Below are positions 51,126-60,329 of a stretch of DNA of 64,000 nt, in pieces; position 1 is the first letter of the stretch; each line of letters begins with the position of its first letter. The position numbers were made by a program, and so were the translations under genes. Source of the DNA: Sinomonas sp. P10A9 (GTDB lineage: Bacteria; Actinomycetota; Actinomycetes; Actinomycetales; Micrococcaceae); assembly GCF_041022165.1 (NCBI RefSeq), contig NZ_CP163302.1:186001-250000 (forward strand), in the 5' to 3' direction. The notes below the pieces were generated by a model. That model had not been told where the DNA came from. It did not search any database and worked only from the letters and a program-made list of their open reading frames with translations.

Positions 51126-52778
51126 CTAGGCGATGACCGAGTCGACGAGCGCCTTCGCCTCGGCCTGGACCTGCTTGAGGTGGTCCGCGCCCTTGAAGGA
51201 CTCGGCGTAGATCTTGTACACGTCCTCGGTGCCGGACGGGCGCGCTGCGAACCAGGCGTGCTCGGTCGTGACCTTGAGCCCGCCGATCTTCGCGCCGTTG
51301 CCGGGCGCCTCGGTCAGCTTGGCCGTGATGGGCTCGCCCGCGAGCTCGGTGGCCGTGACGTCGCTCGCGGCGAGCTTGCCGAGCTTCGCCTTCTGCTCGC
51401 GGGTCGCCGCGGCGTCGATGCGGGCGTACGACGGCGCGCCGTACTTCGCGGTCAGCTCGCCGTAGAGCTCGCTGGGCGACTTGCCCGTGACGGCCTTGAT
51501 CTCCGAGGCGAGGAGGTTCAGGAGGATGCCGTCCTTGTCGGTGGTCCACACCCCGCCGTCGCGCTTGACGAAGCTCGCGCCCGCGGACTCTTCGCCGCCG
51601 AACGCGCCCTGGCCGGAGAGGAGGCCCGGGACGAACCACTTGAACCCGACCGGCACCTCGATGAGCGGCTTGCCCAGACCCTCGGCGACGCGGTCGATCA
51701 TTGACGAGCTCACGAGCGTCTTGCCGACCACCGTGTCCGGACGCCAGCCCGTGCGGTGGCGGTAGAGGTAGTCGATCGCCACAGACAGGTAGTGGTTCGG
51801 GTTCATGAGGCCGCCGTCGGGCGTCACGATGCCGTGGCGGTCGGCGTCGGCGTCGTTGCCCGTCGCGATGTCGTAGTTCGCGCCCTGCGAGACCTTCTGG
51901 ATGAGGGAGGCCATCGCGAAGGGGGAGGAGCAGTCCATGCGGATCTTCTCGTCCCAGTCAAGGGTCATGAACGCCCACTGCGGGTCCACCGTCGGGTTGA
52001 CCACGGTGAGGTCAAGGTGGTGGCGCTCGCCGATCTCGCCCCAGTAGTCCACAGACGCGCCGCCCATGGGGTCCGCGCCGATGCGCACGCGGGCGTTGCG
52101 GATGGCGTCGATGTCGATGGCCTGCGCGAGGTCGTCCACGTAGGAGGACAGGAAGTCGAACTGGCCCGTCGAGTCGGCTGCGAGGGCATCGGCGAGCGGC
52201 ACCCGCCTGACACCCGAGAGTCCCGCTTCGAGCAGTTCGTTGGCGCGATTCGCGATCCAGCCGGTCGCGTCGGTGTCAGCGGGTCCGCCGTGCGGCGGGT
52301 TGTACTTGAAGCCGCCGTCCTGCGGCGGGTTGTGGCTCGGGGTCACGACGATCCCGTCCGCGCGGCCCGGATCGTTCTCGCCCCGGCCGTGGTTGTACTT
52401 GAGGATGGCATGGCTCGCCGAGGGGGTCGGCGTGTAGCCGTGCCGAGCGTCGATGAGGACCTGCACGCCGTTCGCGGCGAGGACCTCGAGCGCCGTGTTC
52501 GTTGCGGGCTCGGAAAGCGCGTGCGTGTCCTTGGCGAGGAATAGTGGGCCTGCGATGCCCTGGCCGGCGCGGTACTCGACGATCGCCTGCGTGATCGCCG
52601 CGATGTGCTTCTCGTTGAACGAGGCCTTGAGGCTTGAGCCCCGATGCCCTGACGTGCCGAAGGCGACGCGCTGGCCCGGGTCGCTCAGATCGGGGGAGAC
52701 GTCGTAGTACGCGTCCAGGAGCGCGGTGATGTCCGTGAGATCGCTGGGAAGGGCAACGGTGCCTGCTCGGTTCGACAT
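51126..52778 (-). CDS. pgm: Phosphoglucomutase (alpha-D-glucose phosphate-specific)
   Basis: A 550-residue enzyme interconverting glucose-1-phosphate and glucose-6-phosphate. Domains in order: N-terminal [10 protein letters not shown]; phosphoserine loop [20 protein letters not shown]; metal-binding [10 protein letters not shown]; sugar-binding [11 protein letters not shown]; and C-terminal phosphate site [15 protein letters not shown]. Full length for the family. No operon partner is evident. ATG 52778 is the start. Confidence 0.95.
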   Translation of the reverse strand: MSNRAGTVALPSDLTDITALLDAYYDVSPDLSDPGQRVAFGTSGHRGSSLKASFNEKHIAAITQAIVEYRAGQGIAGPLFLAKDTHALSEPATNTALEVLAANGVQVLIDARHGYTPTPSASHAILKYNHGRGENDPGRADGIVVTPSHNPPQDGGFKYNPPHGGPADTDATGWIANRANELLEAGLSGVRRVPLADALAADSTGQFDFLSSYVDDLAQAIDIDAIRNARVRIGADPMGGASVDYWGEIGERHHLDLTVVNPTVDPQWAFMTLDWDEKIRMDCSSPFAMASLIQKVSQGANYDIATGNDADADRHGIVTPDGGLMNPNHYLSVAIDYLYRHRTGWRPDTVVGKTLVSSSMIDRVAEGLGKPLIEVPVGFKWFVPGLLSGQGAFGGEESAGASFVKRDGGVWTTDKDGILLNLLASEIKAVTGKSPSELYGELTAKYGAPSYARIDAAATREQKAKLGKLAASDVTATELAGEPITAKLTEAPGNGAKIGGLKVTTEHAWFAARPSGTEDVYKIYAESFKGADHLKQVQAEAKALVDSVIA

Positions 52779-52841
52779 GTGCCTAGCTTTGCAGAGAAGC
52801 CCAACACGAGGTGACTGTTCGGTAAAGATTTCTCCTGCCGG

Positions 52842-53174
52842 TCACGTGCCCTCGGCCAGTACCTTCTCGGCGAGCTCGCGCAGCGCACCCTGGAGCGTTC
52901 CGTCCGGGACGTCGAACCGCTCGCGCCCGAACCTCAGAGTCCAGTGGAATGCATCTCTGACGTGCGACGGCGCGGCGGCGGCTTCGTGGCGCTCCTCGCC
53001 TGCCGTGCTCGCGGCGCTCCCAGCCGGTGCGAACAGCTGGGCCCGCTCCTGCCGCGCCGCACGGTACAGCGACGCCCACTCGGGGTCATAGGCGTCACCG
53101 CGCAAGCCGAACTCGACGGCGCCGCTCCGGGGGATCCCTGCTACCCCGCCCGACCGGATGACCTCGATCTTCAT
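52842..53174 (-). CDS. Emfourin-like protealysin inhibitor
   Basis: A 110-residue protein beginning MKIEVIRSGGVAGIPRSGAV, with a C-terminal FHWTLRFGRERFDVPDGTLQ block. This is the pattern of emfourin, a small inhibitor of M4 protealysin-like proteases encoded in the same operon. Here it starts 13 bases after the M4 protease stop, with AGGAG upstream, which supports the assignment. A run of Ala/Glu-rich residues (about 50-70) lies in the middle. It probably holds the protease inactive inside the producing cell. Confidence 0.85.
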   Translation of the reverse strand: MKIEVIRSGGVAGIPRSGAVEFGLRGDAYDPEWASLYRAARQERAQLFAPAGSAASTAGEERHEAAAAPSHVRDAFHWTLRFGRERFDVPDGTLQGALRELAEKVLAEGT

Positions 53175-53187
53175 CGCACTGCGTCTC

Positions 53188-54384
53188 CTAGCGCTTTGTA
53201 TGCGGCCCCTTCCCGCCAGACCCATTCGCCGGCGTGCCCTTGCCCGCGTCTGTGAGCCGGACCGTGATCCCGACGCCGCGCCAGCCCGCGCGCACAGCTT
53301 TCTCCTCGGCGGACTCGCGGCCGTACAGGGAACGGGCCACACGCACAGTCTCCCGCGCGAAGCCGCGGAAGTCGACGTCGAGGGCGAGCTTCTGCAGGGC
53401 GACGGTCTCGAACCAGACGCGTCCGGCCCGCTCCCATGCATGGCCGCCGAGGGACTCGGCCGCGAGGAAGAAGGCACGGTTGGGGATGCCGGAGTTGAGG
53501 TGCACGCCGCCGTTGTCCTCCCGCGTGCGCACGTAGCCGTCCATGTGGTCGGGCTGGGGATCCTTGCCGAGCACAGGGTCGTCGTATGCAGTGCCCGGTG
53601 CCTTCATCGAACGCACTCCCACGCCCCGGATCCCCGGCAGGAAGATCCCCTCCCCCACGATCCAGCTCGCCGACTCGACCGTGTCCCCGCGCGAGAACTG
53701 CTCGACGAGCACCCCGAACACATCCGCGAACGATTCATTCAGGGCGCCCGTCTGGCCCTCGTACGCCAGATCGGTGGTGTGCTGCAGAAGCCCGTGTCCG
53801 AGCTCGTGGGCGATGATGCTCAGTGAGCTGGTGAACGAGGCGAACACCTTCCCGTCTCCATCGCCGAACACCATCCGGAAGCCATCCCAGAACGCATTGT
53901 CGTACGCGACGCCGAAGTGGACCGTCCCCTCGAGCGCAAGTCCCGCACCGTCGATGCTCGATTGGGCGAAGACTTCCTTCAGGAAGCGGTACGTCTCGCC
54001 GAGTCCGTCATAGGCCCGGTTGGCGTCCGCATCGGCGACGGGATCCTGGCCCTCCTTGCGCAGGGGCTTCCCGGGAAGTCTCTCCGTCCCCTCGGCGTCG
54101 CTGATCTCCCGGTGGAGCGCGCCCGGATCCCTGAGGATGCTGTGTTCCGGCTCGGCCGTGTGCGCTTCGCGCCGGGAACGGAGCCGTTGGTCCGTCAGGA
54201 GGGTGCGACGGGCGACCTCAGCGACGGCTTCAAGGCCCCGAGTGTCCTCTGCCCAGCCGTTGGGGGGACCTTCGCCGCGCAGGGCTCGGGCCCGGCGTTC
54301 ATCGTAGGTTGCGATGCGCTCGAGGAGATACGGCGGGATTGCCCCTCGGTGCCGCTGCACGGTGCCGTGCTCAGAGTTGGACAT
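53188..54384 (-). CDS. M4 family metalloprotease, protealysin-like
   Basis: A 398-residue zinc protease. A short protealysin-type propeptide carries AIPPYLLERI (residues 15-24), the conserved propeptide motif. The zinc site HELGH is at 193-197 and the third ligand Glu is in GALNESFADVFG (Glu217). A catalytic His lies in the DGYVRTREDNGGVHLNSGIPN region. There is no signal peptide, as in protealysins. The first 14 bases overlap the end of the endonuclease gene. The emfourin-like inhibitor gene follows. The C-terminal tail (ANGSGGKGPHTKR) is disordered. Confidence 0.92.
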   Translation of the reverse strand: MSNSEHGTVQRHRGAIPPYLLERIATYDERRARALRGEGPPNGWAEDTRGLEAVAEVARRTLLTDQRLRSRREAHTAEPEHSILRDPGALHREISDAEGTERLPGKPLRKEGQDPVADADANRAYDGLGETYRFLKEVFAQSSIDGAGLALEGTVHFGVAYDNAFWDGFRMVFGDGDGKVFASFTSSLSIIAHELGHGLLQHTTDLAYEGQTGALNESFADVFGVLVEQFSRGDTVESASWIVGEGIFLPGIRGVGVRSMKAPGTAYDDPVLGKDPQPDHMDGYVRTREDNGGVHLNSGIPNRAFFLAAESLGGHAWERAGRVWFETVALQKLALDVDFRGFARETVRVARSLYGRESAEEKAVRAGWRGVGITVRLTDAGKGTPANGSGGKGPHTKR

Positions 54385-55255
54385 CGTTGAACCCTTCGAT
54401 CTCGCGCCAGCGTTCCATCGCGCCGAGCGTGCTGCGCGCGCCGCGGGGCACCGAGTAGCGGTCCGCCGCAGTCAGGGGGCCGAGATCAAGCCCGGTGAGG
54501 TGGGCGATGTCCGCGACCGGCACCTGGAACGTCTTGAAGGGGCCCAGCGGCGCGGCCTCGCGCGCGCCAGGGCGCAGTACGCCATCCAGCCCGTCGCTCT
54601 GATCGAGGACGTAGCCTGTGCACGCGAGGGCCCCACCGCTTTCGGGGCCCGCGTTCCAGGCACCGATCTTGAAGAATCGGCGGGGGATCTGCGCGCCGCG
54701 GTACGCGGGATCCTCGGCGTCGAAGACCGCGCCCGAGAAGACCGAGAGCCGCTGCAGGTGCGCTCCAGCATGCCCGAGGATGTAGTCCTCCAGGCCGAGC
54801 CACAGCTCGCGGCCCTGATTGAAGTAGTCCGCCTGGGGCGCGCACACGGTGTAGTGGAACGTGTCGAGGTTCGCCCGCTCCGCGGTGGCCTGATCTCCCC
54901 AGAGCGGATCCTGGCGGCGCACGAGGTGGCCGCGGTCCAGCCGGTTGCTTGAGTAGAGTTCAGCACCCCACTGCTGGTCCTTCGCGAGGCGCGGATCTAG
55001 CGCCCAGGACTCGCCACCGCGAGCGATGTCCACGAGTGTCGGTCCGTCGATGTTGACGGCGGTCGCGGCAGGCATGCGCCGCGCGGGGTCCTGGCGGACC
55101 GTGAAATGCGTGTACGTGAGCGGGATCAGCCCCGGCTTCGTAGGCATGGGGACGGGCGCCGACGTGCCGAGGAATGCGGCGTCATAGCCCGCGCTGCCCG
55201 GGGTTGGCCGAGGGTCTGGCTTCCGTTGCGGCTGCTCGCCGTGGGTGACGGTCAT
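54371..55255 (-). CDS. DNA/RNA non-specific endonuclease (His-Me finger)
   Basis: A 294-residue nuclease with the DRGH motif (residues 107-110) in NRLDRGHLVRRQD, and YFNQGRELWLGLEDY, which gives the magnesium-binding Asn (146) and the Glu (156) of the Serratia-nuclease family. The upstream Asn usual in the SNxxPQ motif is replaced (TVCAPQ). No signal peptide. The start ATG 55255 follows an A/G-rich site. It is the first gene of the nuclease-protease-inhibitor unit and overlaps the protease gene, so coordinated synthesis is expected. Confidence 0.88.
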   Translation of the reverse strand: MTVTHGEQPQRKPDPRPTPGSAGYDAAFLGTSAPVPMPTKPGLIPLTYTHFTVRQDPARRMPAATAVNIDGPTLVDIARGGESWALDPRLAKDQQWGAELYSSNRLDRGHLVRRQDPLWGDQATAERANLDTFHYTVCAPQADYFNQGRELWLGLEDYILGHAGAHLQRLSVFSGAVFDAEDPAYRGAQIPRRFFKIGAWNAGPESGGALACTGYVLDQSDGLDGVLRPGAREAAPLGPFKTFQVPVADIAHLTGLDLGPLTAADRYSVPRGARSTLGAMERWREIEGFNDVQL

Positions 55256-55424
55256 GGTCCTGCCCCCTTCGCCGTGGATGCGCTGTGTCCTCAGATTCGC
55301 ATCGTCCACCGACATTTCTCGGGCTCCCGTCGCGGGAGGCGTCGAGATCGGCGGCGTGTCGGTGCCTCCGAGTAGGCTGGACGCGGGACCAGATCAGCGG
55401 CGGACCATCAGGGGAGGGCACGCG

Positions 55425-56222
55425 ATGTCGCAGGAGCCAGAAGAGCGCGAGCACAGACCGGACGGCAGCACGCAAGACACGGTGCCGATTTCGAGCAACC
55501 CGACCCAGCCCCTGCCGCCGGGGGATCATGCAATCCCGGGGGCCGCACCGCTCCCTGGGACGGCGCAACAGCCGCAGGCCCCATCCGAGCCGTTCGGCCA
55601 GAGGCCCCCTCAGCAGCCTCCCGTGCAGCAGCCGGGCCAGCAGGGCATCGGCCCCGCGACCACTGGCGTCGAGACTGCTCGCCCCGAAACCCCCGGTCAC
55701 GAGACCCCCGGTCACGAAACCCCCGGCCACGAGACACCCAGTCACGAGGCGCTCCAGGACGACTCGCCAGACCATGAAACGAAGTACCCCAACGCCCAGT
55801 ATCCGACCCCCCAGTACCCGAACTCGGCGTACCCGAACCCGCAGTACCAGGCCCCGGGCTATCAGGGCTACGGCAGCTACCAGGGCTACGGCACCCCCCA
55901 GCAGGGCTACGCGGGCGCAGCCCGAGGCTACCCCGGCGGCCCAGGCTTCTATGGCGCGCCGGCCCCGCGGAGCTTCAGCGTCGCATCGATGGTCTGCGGG
56001 ATCTCCGTGTACCTCGGCTTCGGGGTCTTCATCCTGCCGCAGATCGCCGCGGTGATCCTCGGCCACATCGGCCTCGCCCGCGAGCCCGCGGGCCGCGGTA
56101 TGGCCCTCGCCGGACTCATCATGGGCTACGTGGGGATCGTGCTGACGGTCCTCGTGCTGGCCCTGCTCGCGGTCGCCTTCGCCTCGCTCTCGACCCACAC
56201 GGGGTACACGCGCTCGGTCTAG
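55425..56222 (+). CDS. DUF4190 domain membrane protein with repeat-rich N-terminus
   Basis: A 265-residue protein. The first 170 residues are low complexity: four ETPGH repeats (encoded about 55690-55745), then Tyr/Pro/Gln-rich repeats (YPNPQYQAPGYQ type). The C-terminus is a DUF4190 domain with two membrane helices (SFSVASMVCGISVYLGFGVF and MGYVGIVLTVLVLALLAVAF) and the GHIGLAREPAGRGMALAGL turn between them. Function unknown. ATG 55425 follows GGGGAGGG. Its stop shares CTAG with the stop of the convergent amidase gene. Confidence 0.85.
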   Translation: MSQEPEEREHRPDGSTQDTVPISSNPTQPLPPGDHAIPGAAPLPGTAQQPQAPSEPFGQRPPQQPPVQQPGQQGIGPATTGVETARPETPGHETPGHETPGHETPSHEALQDDSPDHETKYPNAQYPTPQYPNSAYPNPQYQAPGYQGYGSYQGYGTPQQGYAGAARGYPGGPGFYGAPAPRSFSVASMVCGISVYLGFGVFILPQIAAVILGHIGLAREPAGRGMALAGLIMGYVGIVLTVLVLALLAVAFASLSTHTGYTRSV

Positions 56223-57691
56223 ACCCGGTGGAGGAGCCGGGCCACCTGCAGCAGCATGGCCTCGGACCCGGCGTGGCCCACGGCCTGTACGCCCATCGGC
56301 AGCCCAGCCGCGGTCCAGTGCGTTGTTGCCACGACGGCGGGCAGCCCGCAGACGTTCACCCACGATGACCACGGGGCGAACTCGCACTGGCGGCGGTAGT
56401 CGTCGTCCGCCGTCGCACGCCATTCGGCCCCGCCGGAGAACCAGCCGACAGGCCGCGGTGTCTGGGCTAGCGCGGGGGAGAGCAGCAGGTCCCAGTCCGA
56501 GAGCTGGGCGACCGTCTCCCGCTCGAAGTGCCGCAGGAACGCGTGCGCCTCGTCGAGCTTCGCGTGGGAACGCTGCTGCGCCCGCCGACGGAACGAACGC
56601 GTGAGCGGCGTCAGCAGCGGCTCCCTTTCGGCCCGGATCCGCGCGGTCCCGACCCCCGCGGTCCACGCGGCGGTGAACGCGTCCGGGTAGCGGTTGTCGA
56701 ACCGCACGTCCTGCTCGACGACGAGGTGCCCCGCCGCCGCGAGGGACTCTGCCCCGCGGCGCAGCGCTTCGAGCGCGTCCGGCTCGGGCCGCACCTCGTA
56801 CCTCGCGTCCCACGGGCTCGCGAGGCTCACGGCCACCCGGAGGCGGTGTGGTTCGCGCACGACGGCGTCCGTGTAGGTTCCGGCGTGCCGCCCCGCGTGC
56901 GGGTGGTCGCCTCGTGCTGGCCCGGAGACGAGCGCGTCCAGAAGCAGCGCCGCATCCTCGGCGCTCCGGGCGAGCGGCCCGGCGACGACGAGCCGCGCAG
57001 CGTCCCCAGCGCTCTGCCCCTCGGGGATGAGTCCGCGGCCAGGCTTGAGTCCCACGATCCCGCACGCCGCCGCCGGGATGCGAACCGACCCTCCGCCATC
57101 GGATCCGGGGGCGAAGGGCACGAGCCCCGCCGCAACCGCGGCAGCCGAGCCGCCCGAGGAACCGCCGGAGCTCAGCGCCGGCCCGTGCGGGTTGCGGGAC
57201 GGGGGCGCGATGCGATTCTCCGAGTACGCGGTGAGGCCGAATTCGGGCACCTGCGTCTTGCCGAGTGATACGACCCCGGCCGATCGGAGCAGGGCCACGA
57301 TCGGAGCGTCGGCCGGGGCTGGCCGGGCTTCGAGAGCGGCGGACCCGTGGGTCGTCGGTACGCCCGCGACGTCAGTGAGGTCCTTGAACGCGGTCGGCAT
57401 CCCGTGCAGGGCCGGGAGGGCCGGAAGTGGACCGCTGGCGTCCGAGAGCTGGCCCGAGCGCGAGAGGCGCGCATACAGCGTGTCCGCGGCAGCAGCGGCG
57501 TCGTGCGCGCGCTCGGCGGTGACGGTCAGGAACGCCCCGAGCAGCCCATTGCGGGCCTCGATCCGTCCCAGATAGTGGGCCGCGGCCTCCCGCGAGGACA
57601 CGGTGCCTGAGCGGAGTGCGTCGCGCAGGGCCACGGCCGAGTCCCACGGGTCCCCCGCAGACTCCTCGGCCCCCGCGGCGACGTCAGCCAT
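56219..57691 (-). CDS. Amidase (amidase-signature family)
   Basis: A 490-residue amidase. The catalytic Lys is in HGMPTAFKDLTDVAG, and the Ser-cis-Ser pair lies in LSSGGSSGGSAAAVAAGLVP followed by GSDGGGSVRIPAAACGIVGL, the family signature. Substrate is not evident; such enzymes cleave aliphatic, aromatic or peptide amides. No signal peptide. Start ATG 57691 (MADVAAGAEES); the upstream frame is not supported. Confidence 0.92.
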   Translation of the reverse strand: MADVAAGAEESAGDPWDSAVALRDALRSGTVSSREAAAHYLGRIEARNGLLGAFLTVTAERAHDAAAAADTLYARLSRSGQLSDASGPLPALPALHGMPTAFKDLTDVAGVPTTHGSAALEARPAPADAPIVALLRSAGVVSLGKTQVPEFGLTAYSENRIAPPSRNPHGPALSSGGSSGGSAAAVAAGLVPFAPGSDGGGSVRIPAAACGIVGLKPGRGLIPEGQSAGDAARLVVAGPLARSAEDAALLLDALVSGPARGDHPHAGRHAGTYTDAVVREPHRLRVAVSLASPWDARYEVRPEPDALEALRRGAESLAAAGHLVVEQDVRFDNRYPDAFTAAWTAGVGTARIRAEREPLLTPLTRSFRRRAQQRSHAKLDEAHAFLRHFERETVAQLSDWDLLLSPALAQTPRPVGWFSGGAEWRATADDDYRRQCEFAPWSSWVNVCGLPAVVATTHWTAAGLPMGVQAVGHAGSEAMLLQVARLLHRV

Positions 57692-57892
57692 CGCGGTCGC
57701 GCCGGGCGAAGACCAGCGCCACCGATCGCAGCGAGAGGATGCCGATCCCGCTGTTCGCGAGCACGTCCCCCGCCATGGCCCTCCGTAGGTCTTGCCTGGT
57801 CTCGCTTGGTTCCGTCGCTCGTTCCGGCAGGGCGCTGCCCCGCCGTGGGAACCACTATAGGCTGGAATGAGATCCACTTTCGGAGGCGAAGA

Positions 57893-58219
57893 ATGGCTGA
57901 GTTCGAGACCGTCCGCGTCGATTCCCTGCCCGAGGGCGGCAGGCTCCTCGACGTGCGCGAGGACTACGAGTGGGACGCCGGCCATGCCGAGTGCGCCCTG
58001 CACATTCCGCTCGGCGAGCTGCCCGACCGCCTCGAGGAGCTCGACCCGGACGAGGACCTCCTCGTGATCTGCCGGACGGGCGGGCGCTCGGCCCGTGCCG
58101 CCCAGTGGCTCGTCGCGCACGGGTACTCGGCGTTCAACGTGGCCGGGGGCATGGACGCGTGGCTCACGGCCGGCCGGCCCCTCGTCGCCGAGGGCGGCCA
58201 GACGCCGACGGTGCTCTGA
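57893..58219 (+). CDS. Rhodanese-like domain protein
   Basis: A 108-residue single-domain rhodanese. The active-site loop is VICRTGGRSARAA with catalytic Cys, preceded by LLDVREDYEWDAGHA and HIPLGELPDR. It moves sulfur or senses persulfide in the cytosol. ATG 57893 has CGGAGG upstream. It ends five bases before the prephenate dehydratase gene and is likely co-transcribed with it. Confidence 0.93.
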   Translation: MAEFETVRVDSLPEGGRLLDVREDYEWDAGHAECALHIPLGELPDRLEELDPDEDLLVICRTGGRSARAAQWLVAHGYSAFNVAGGMDAWLTAGRPLVAEGGQTPTVL

Positions 58220-58224
58220 ATCCT

Positions 58225-59148
58225 GTGATCTACACGTTCCTCGGCCCGGAGGGCACCTTCACGGAGGCCGCCCTGCTGAAGGTCCCCGGCGCGCGCAGCG
58301 CCGAGCGGATCCCCGCCTCCAACGTCAACGCCGCGCTCGACGCTGTCCGCGACGGCACCGCTGATTCCGCGATGGTGCCCATTGAGAACTCCGTCGAGGG
58401 CGGGGTCACCGCGACCCTCGACGCGATCGCCACGGGCCCTGACCTGCGGATCGTCGGCGAGGAGGTTGTGCCGATCACGTTCCTGCTCGTCGCCCGGCCC
58501 GGCACGCGCATCGAGGACATCCGGCGCATCGCGACCCACGGCCATGCCTGGGCGCAGTGCCGCGGCTGGGCGGCGGAGAACGCGCCCGACGCCGTCCACC
58601 TCGCCGCGAGCTCGACCGCGGCGGGGGCGCTCGCCCTCCTCGAACCCGGCTCGCAGCCTGGCGACGCCGCGATCTGCGCGCCCATCGTTGCCGCGGAGCA
58701 TCCCGAGCTCGAGGTCCTCGCGACGGACATCGGCGACAACCCCGGCGCCGTCACGCGTTTCATCCTCGTGGCCCGGCCCGGCGCGCTGCCCCCGCGGACG
58801 GGGTCCGACAAGACGTCAGTGGCCGTTCCCCTGCCCGAGGACCGTGCGGGTGCCCTCATGGAGATCCTCGAGCAGTTCGCCGCGCGCGGCGTCAACCTCT
58901 CCCGCATCGAGTCGCGTCCCACGGGCCGGTACCTCGGGCACTACTTCTTCTCGATCGACGTGGACGGGCACATCCAGGACGCGCGCATCGCGAGCGCCCT
59001 CCGCGGACTCCACCGCATCAGCCCCGAGACGCGCTTCCTGGGTTCGTACCCGCGCGCGGACGGCGCCCGCCCGCTGGTGAAGGACCACGTGACTGACGCG
59101 GCCTTCGACTCCGCCCGCACCTGGGTCGACGGGATCCTCGGCCACTGA
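58225..59148 (+). CDS. pheA: Prephenate dehydratase
   Basis: A 307-residue enzyme of phenylalanine synthesis, converting prephenate to phenylpyruvate. The catalytic domain has YTFLGPEGTFTEAAL, MVPIENSVEGGVTATLD and NPGAVTRFILV. A C-terminal ACT domain (VAVPLPEDRAGALMEILEQF, ESRPTGRYLGHYFFSIDVDG) gives phenylalanine feedback control. There is no chorismate mutase domain, as usual for actinobacteria. The GTG start at 58225 lies five bases after the rhodanese stop. Confidence 0.95.
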   Translation: MIYTFLGPEGTFTEAALLKVPGARSAERIPASNVNAALDAVRDGTADSAMVPIENSVEGGVTATLDAIATGPDLRIVGEEVVPITFLLVARPGTRIEDIRRIATHGHAWAQCRGWAAENAPDAVHLAASSTAAGALALLEPGSQPGDAAICAPIVAAEHPELEVLATDIGDNPGAVTRFILVARPGALPPRTGSDKTSVAVPLPEDRAGALMEILEQFAARGVNLSRIESRPTGRYLGHYFFSIDVDGHIQDARIASALRGLHRISPETRFLGSYPRADGARPLVKDHVTDAAFDSARTWVDGILGH

Positions 59149-59199
59149 CCCTCGCGCTTGTCCGGAGAGCGCCGCTGCGACTTCCTGCGGCCGCCGGGG

Positions 59200-60246
59200 T
59201 CAGCTGACCCGCACGAGCAGGCTCGCAGGGCGCACTTCGACGTCCACCTGGGTCGCGGGGCCCACGACGTCGCCGTCGGCCTGCGCCTGGATCGGTTCGG
59301 GGACGCGGATGGAGACCTTGCGGGCCTTGTAGAACTGCATGACCGGCAGCTGGCGCTTGTGCTGGACCATGATCTTCACGTACATCGCGATCCAGCCGAT
59401 GAGGCTGCGGGGGCTCATGATCGCGATGTCGAGGGCGCCGTCGTCAAGGTACGAGCCGGGGATGAAGTCCACGCCGCCCGGGAGCTTGGAGCAGTTCGCA
59501 AACAGGACGCTGCGGACCCGGCGGGACTGGAAGTCGCCGTCGTCCAGCGAGATCTCCACGCGGCGGCGCCGCTGGCCCGGCATGTGCCGGATCCCCGCCT
59601 CCGTGTACGCCATCCAGCCGACCACGCGCTTGAGGTCCTCGCTCGTGTCGTTGAGGATCTCGGCGTCCATCCCCACGCCGGCGATCACGAGGAACGTGTG
59701 CTCGGAGGTCTGGCCGTCCGGGGCACTGAGCCTCATGGTGCCCGTGTCGATGCGCCGTTGGCGGCCGAAGATCGCCGTGTAGACGCACTGCGAGAGGCGC
59801 GTGACGTCGAGGTCGAGGTTGCGGGCCAGGAGGTTGCCCGTGCCGAGCGGAACGAGCCCGATCGCCGTGTCCGTCCCGGCCAGGACCTCCGCGACCACGC
59901 GGACGGTGCCGTCGCCGCCGCAGGGGATGACGACGTCGGCGCCCGCGTCGACGGCCCGTCGTGCCGCGGTGTGGCCGGGATCTGCCTTCGTGGTGGTGAA
60001 GACGAGCGGCTGGGGCCAGCCCGCGCCGCGGCAGGCCGCCTCGATGAGCATCCGCGCCTCGTGAGCACGCTCTTTGACCGGATTGAGCACAACGGCTACC
60101 TGCTGGGGCCCGGGTGGGGGAGCGATGGCGGGCTCCGCCACCGCCGAGCGGGCGTGCTGCTCTTGGAGCCGACGCACACCCCACCAGCTGGCGACGGCAA
60201 CGCCCCCAGCTGCGGCAACGGTACCCGCAAAGATCCAACCGCGCAT
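59200..60246 (-). CDS. Diacylglycerol kinase family lipid kinase
   Basis: A 348-residue lipid kinase (DAGK_cat domain). An N-terminal hydrophobic segment (residues 1-25) may anchor it in the membrane. The nucleotide site is VIPCGGDGTVRVVAEVLAGT and LVPLGTGNLLARNLDLD; the C-terminal part has SYLDDGALDIAIMSPRSLIG and a substrate region. It would phosphorylate diacylglycerol or a related lipid. It diverges from serS. Confidence 0.92.
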   Translation of the reverse strand: MRGWIFAGTVAAAGGVAVASWWGVRRLQEQHARSAVAEPAIAPPPGPQQVAVVLNPVKERAHEARMLIEAACRGAGWPQPLVFTTTKADPGHTAARRAVDAGADVVIPCGGDGTVRVVAEVLAGTDTAIGLVPLGTGNLLARNLDLDVTRLSQCVYTAIFGRQRRIDTGTMRLSAPDGQTSEHTFLVIAGVGMDAEILNDTSEDLKRVVGWMAYTEAGIRHMPGQRRRRVEISLDDGDFQSRRVRSVLFANCSKLPGGVDFIPGSYLDDGALDIAIMSPRSLIGWIAMYVKIMVQHKRQLPVMQFYKARKVSIRVPEPIQAQADGDVVGPATQVDVEVRPASLLVRVS

Positions 60247-60329
60247 GATGGGATTACTCTAGCCCGACGCGAAGCGGCTCCCGTTCGGGGCCGCGCGGGC
60301 TGGCCGCGTGTCCCGTTAGGCTTGGACTC

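Noticed and set aside
56219..56222. Overlap of the DUF4190 and amidase stop codons
   Set aside because: The shared CTAG is a normal consequence of convergent genes meeting at TAG; it is noted but not treated as a regulatory feature.
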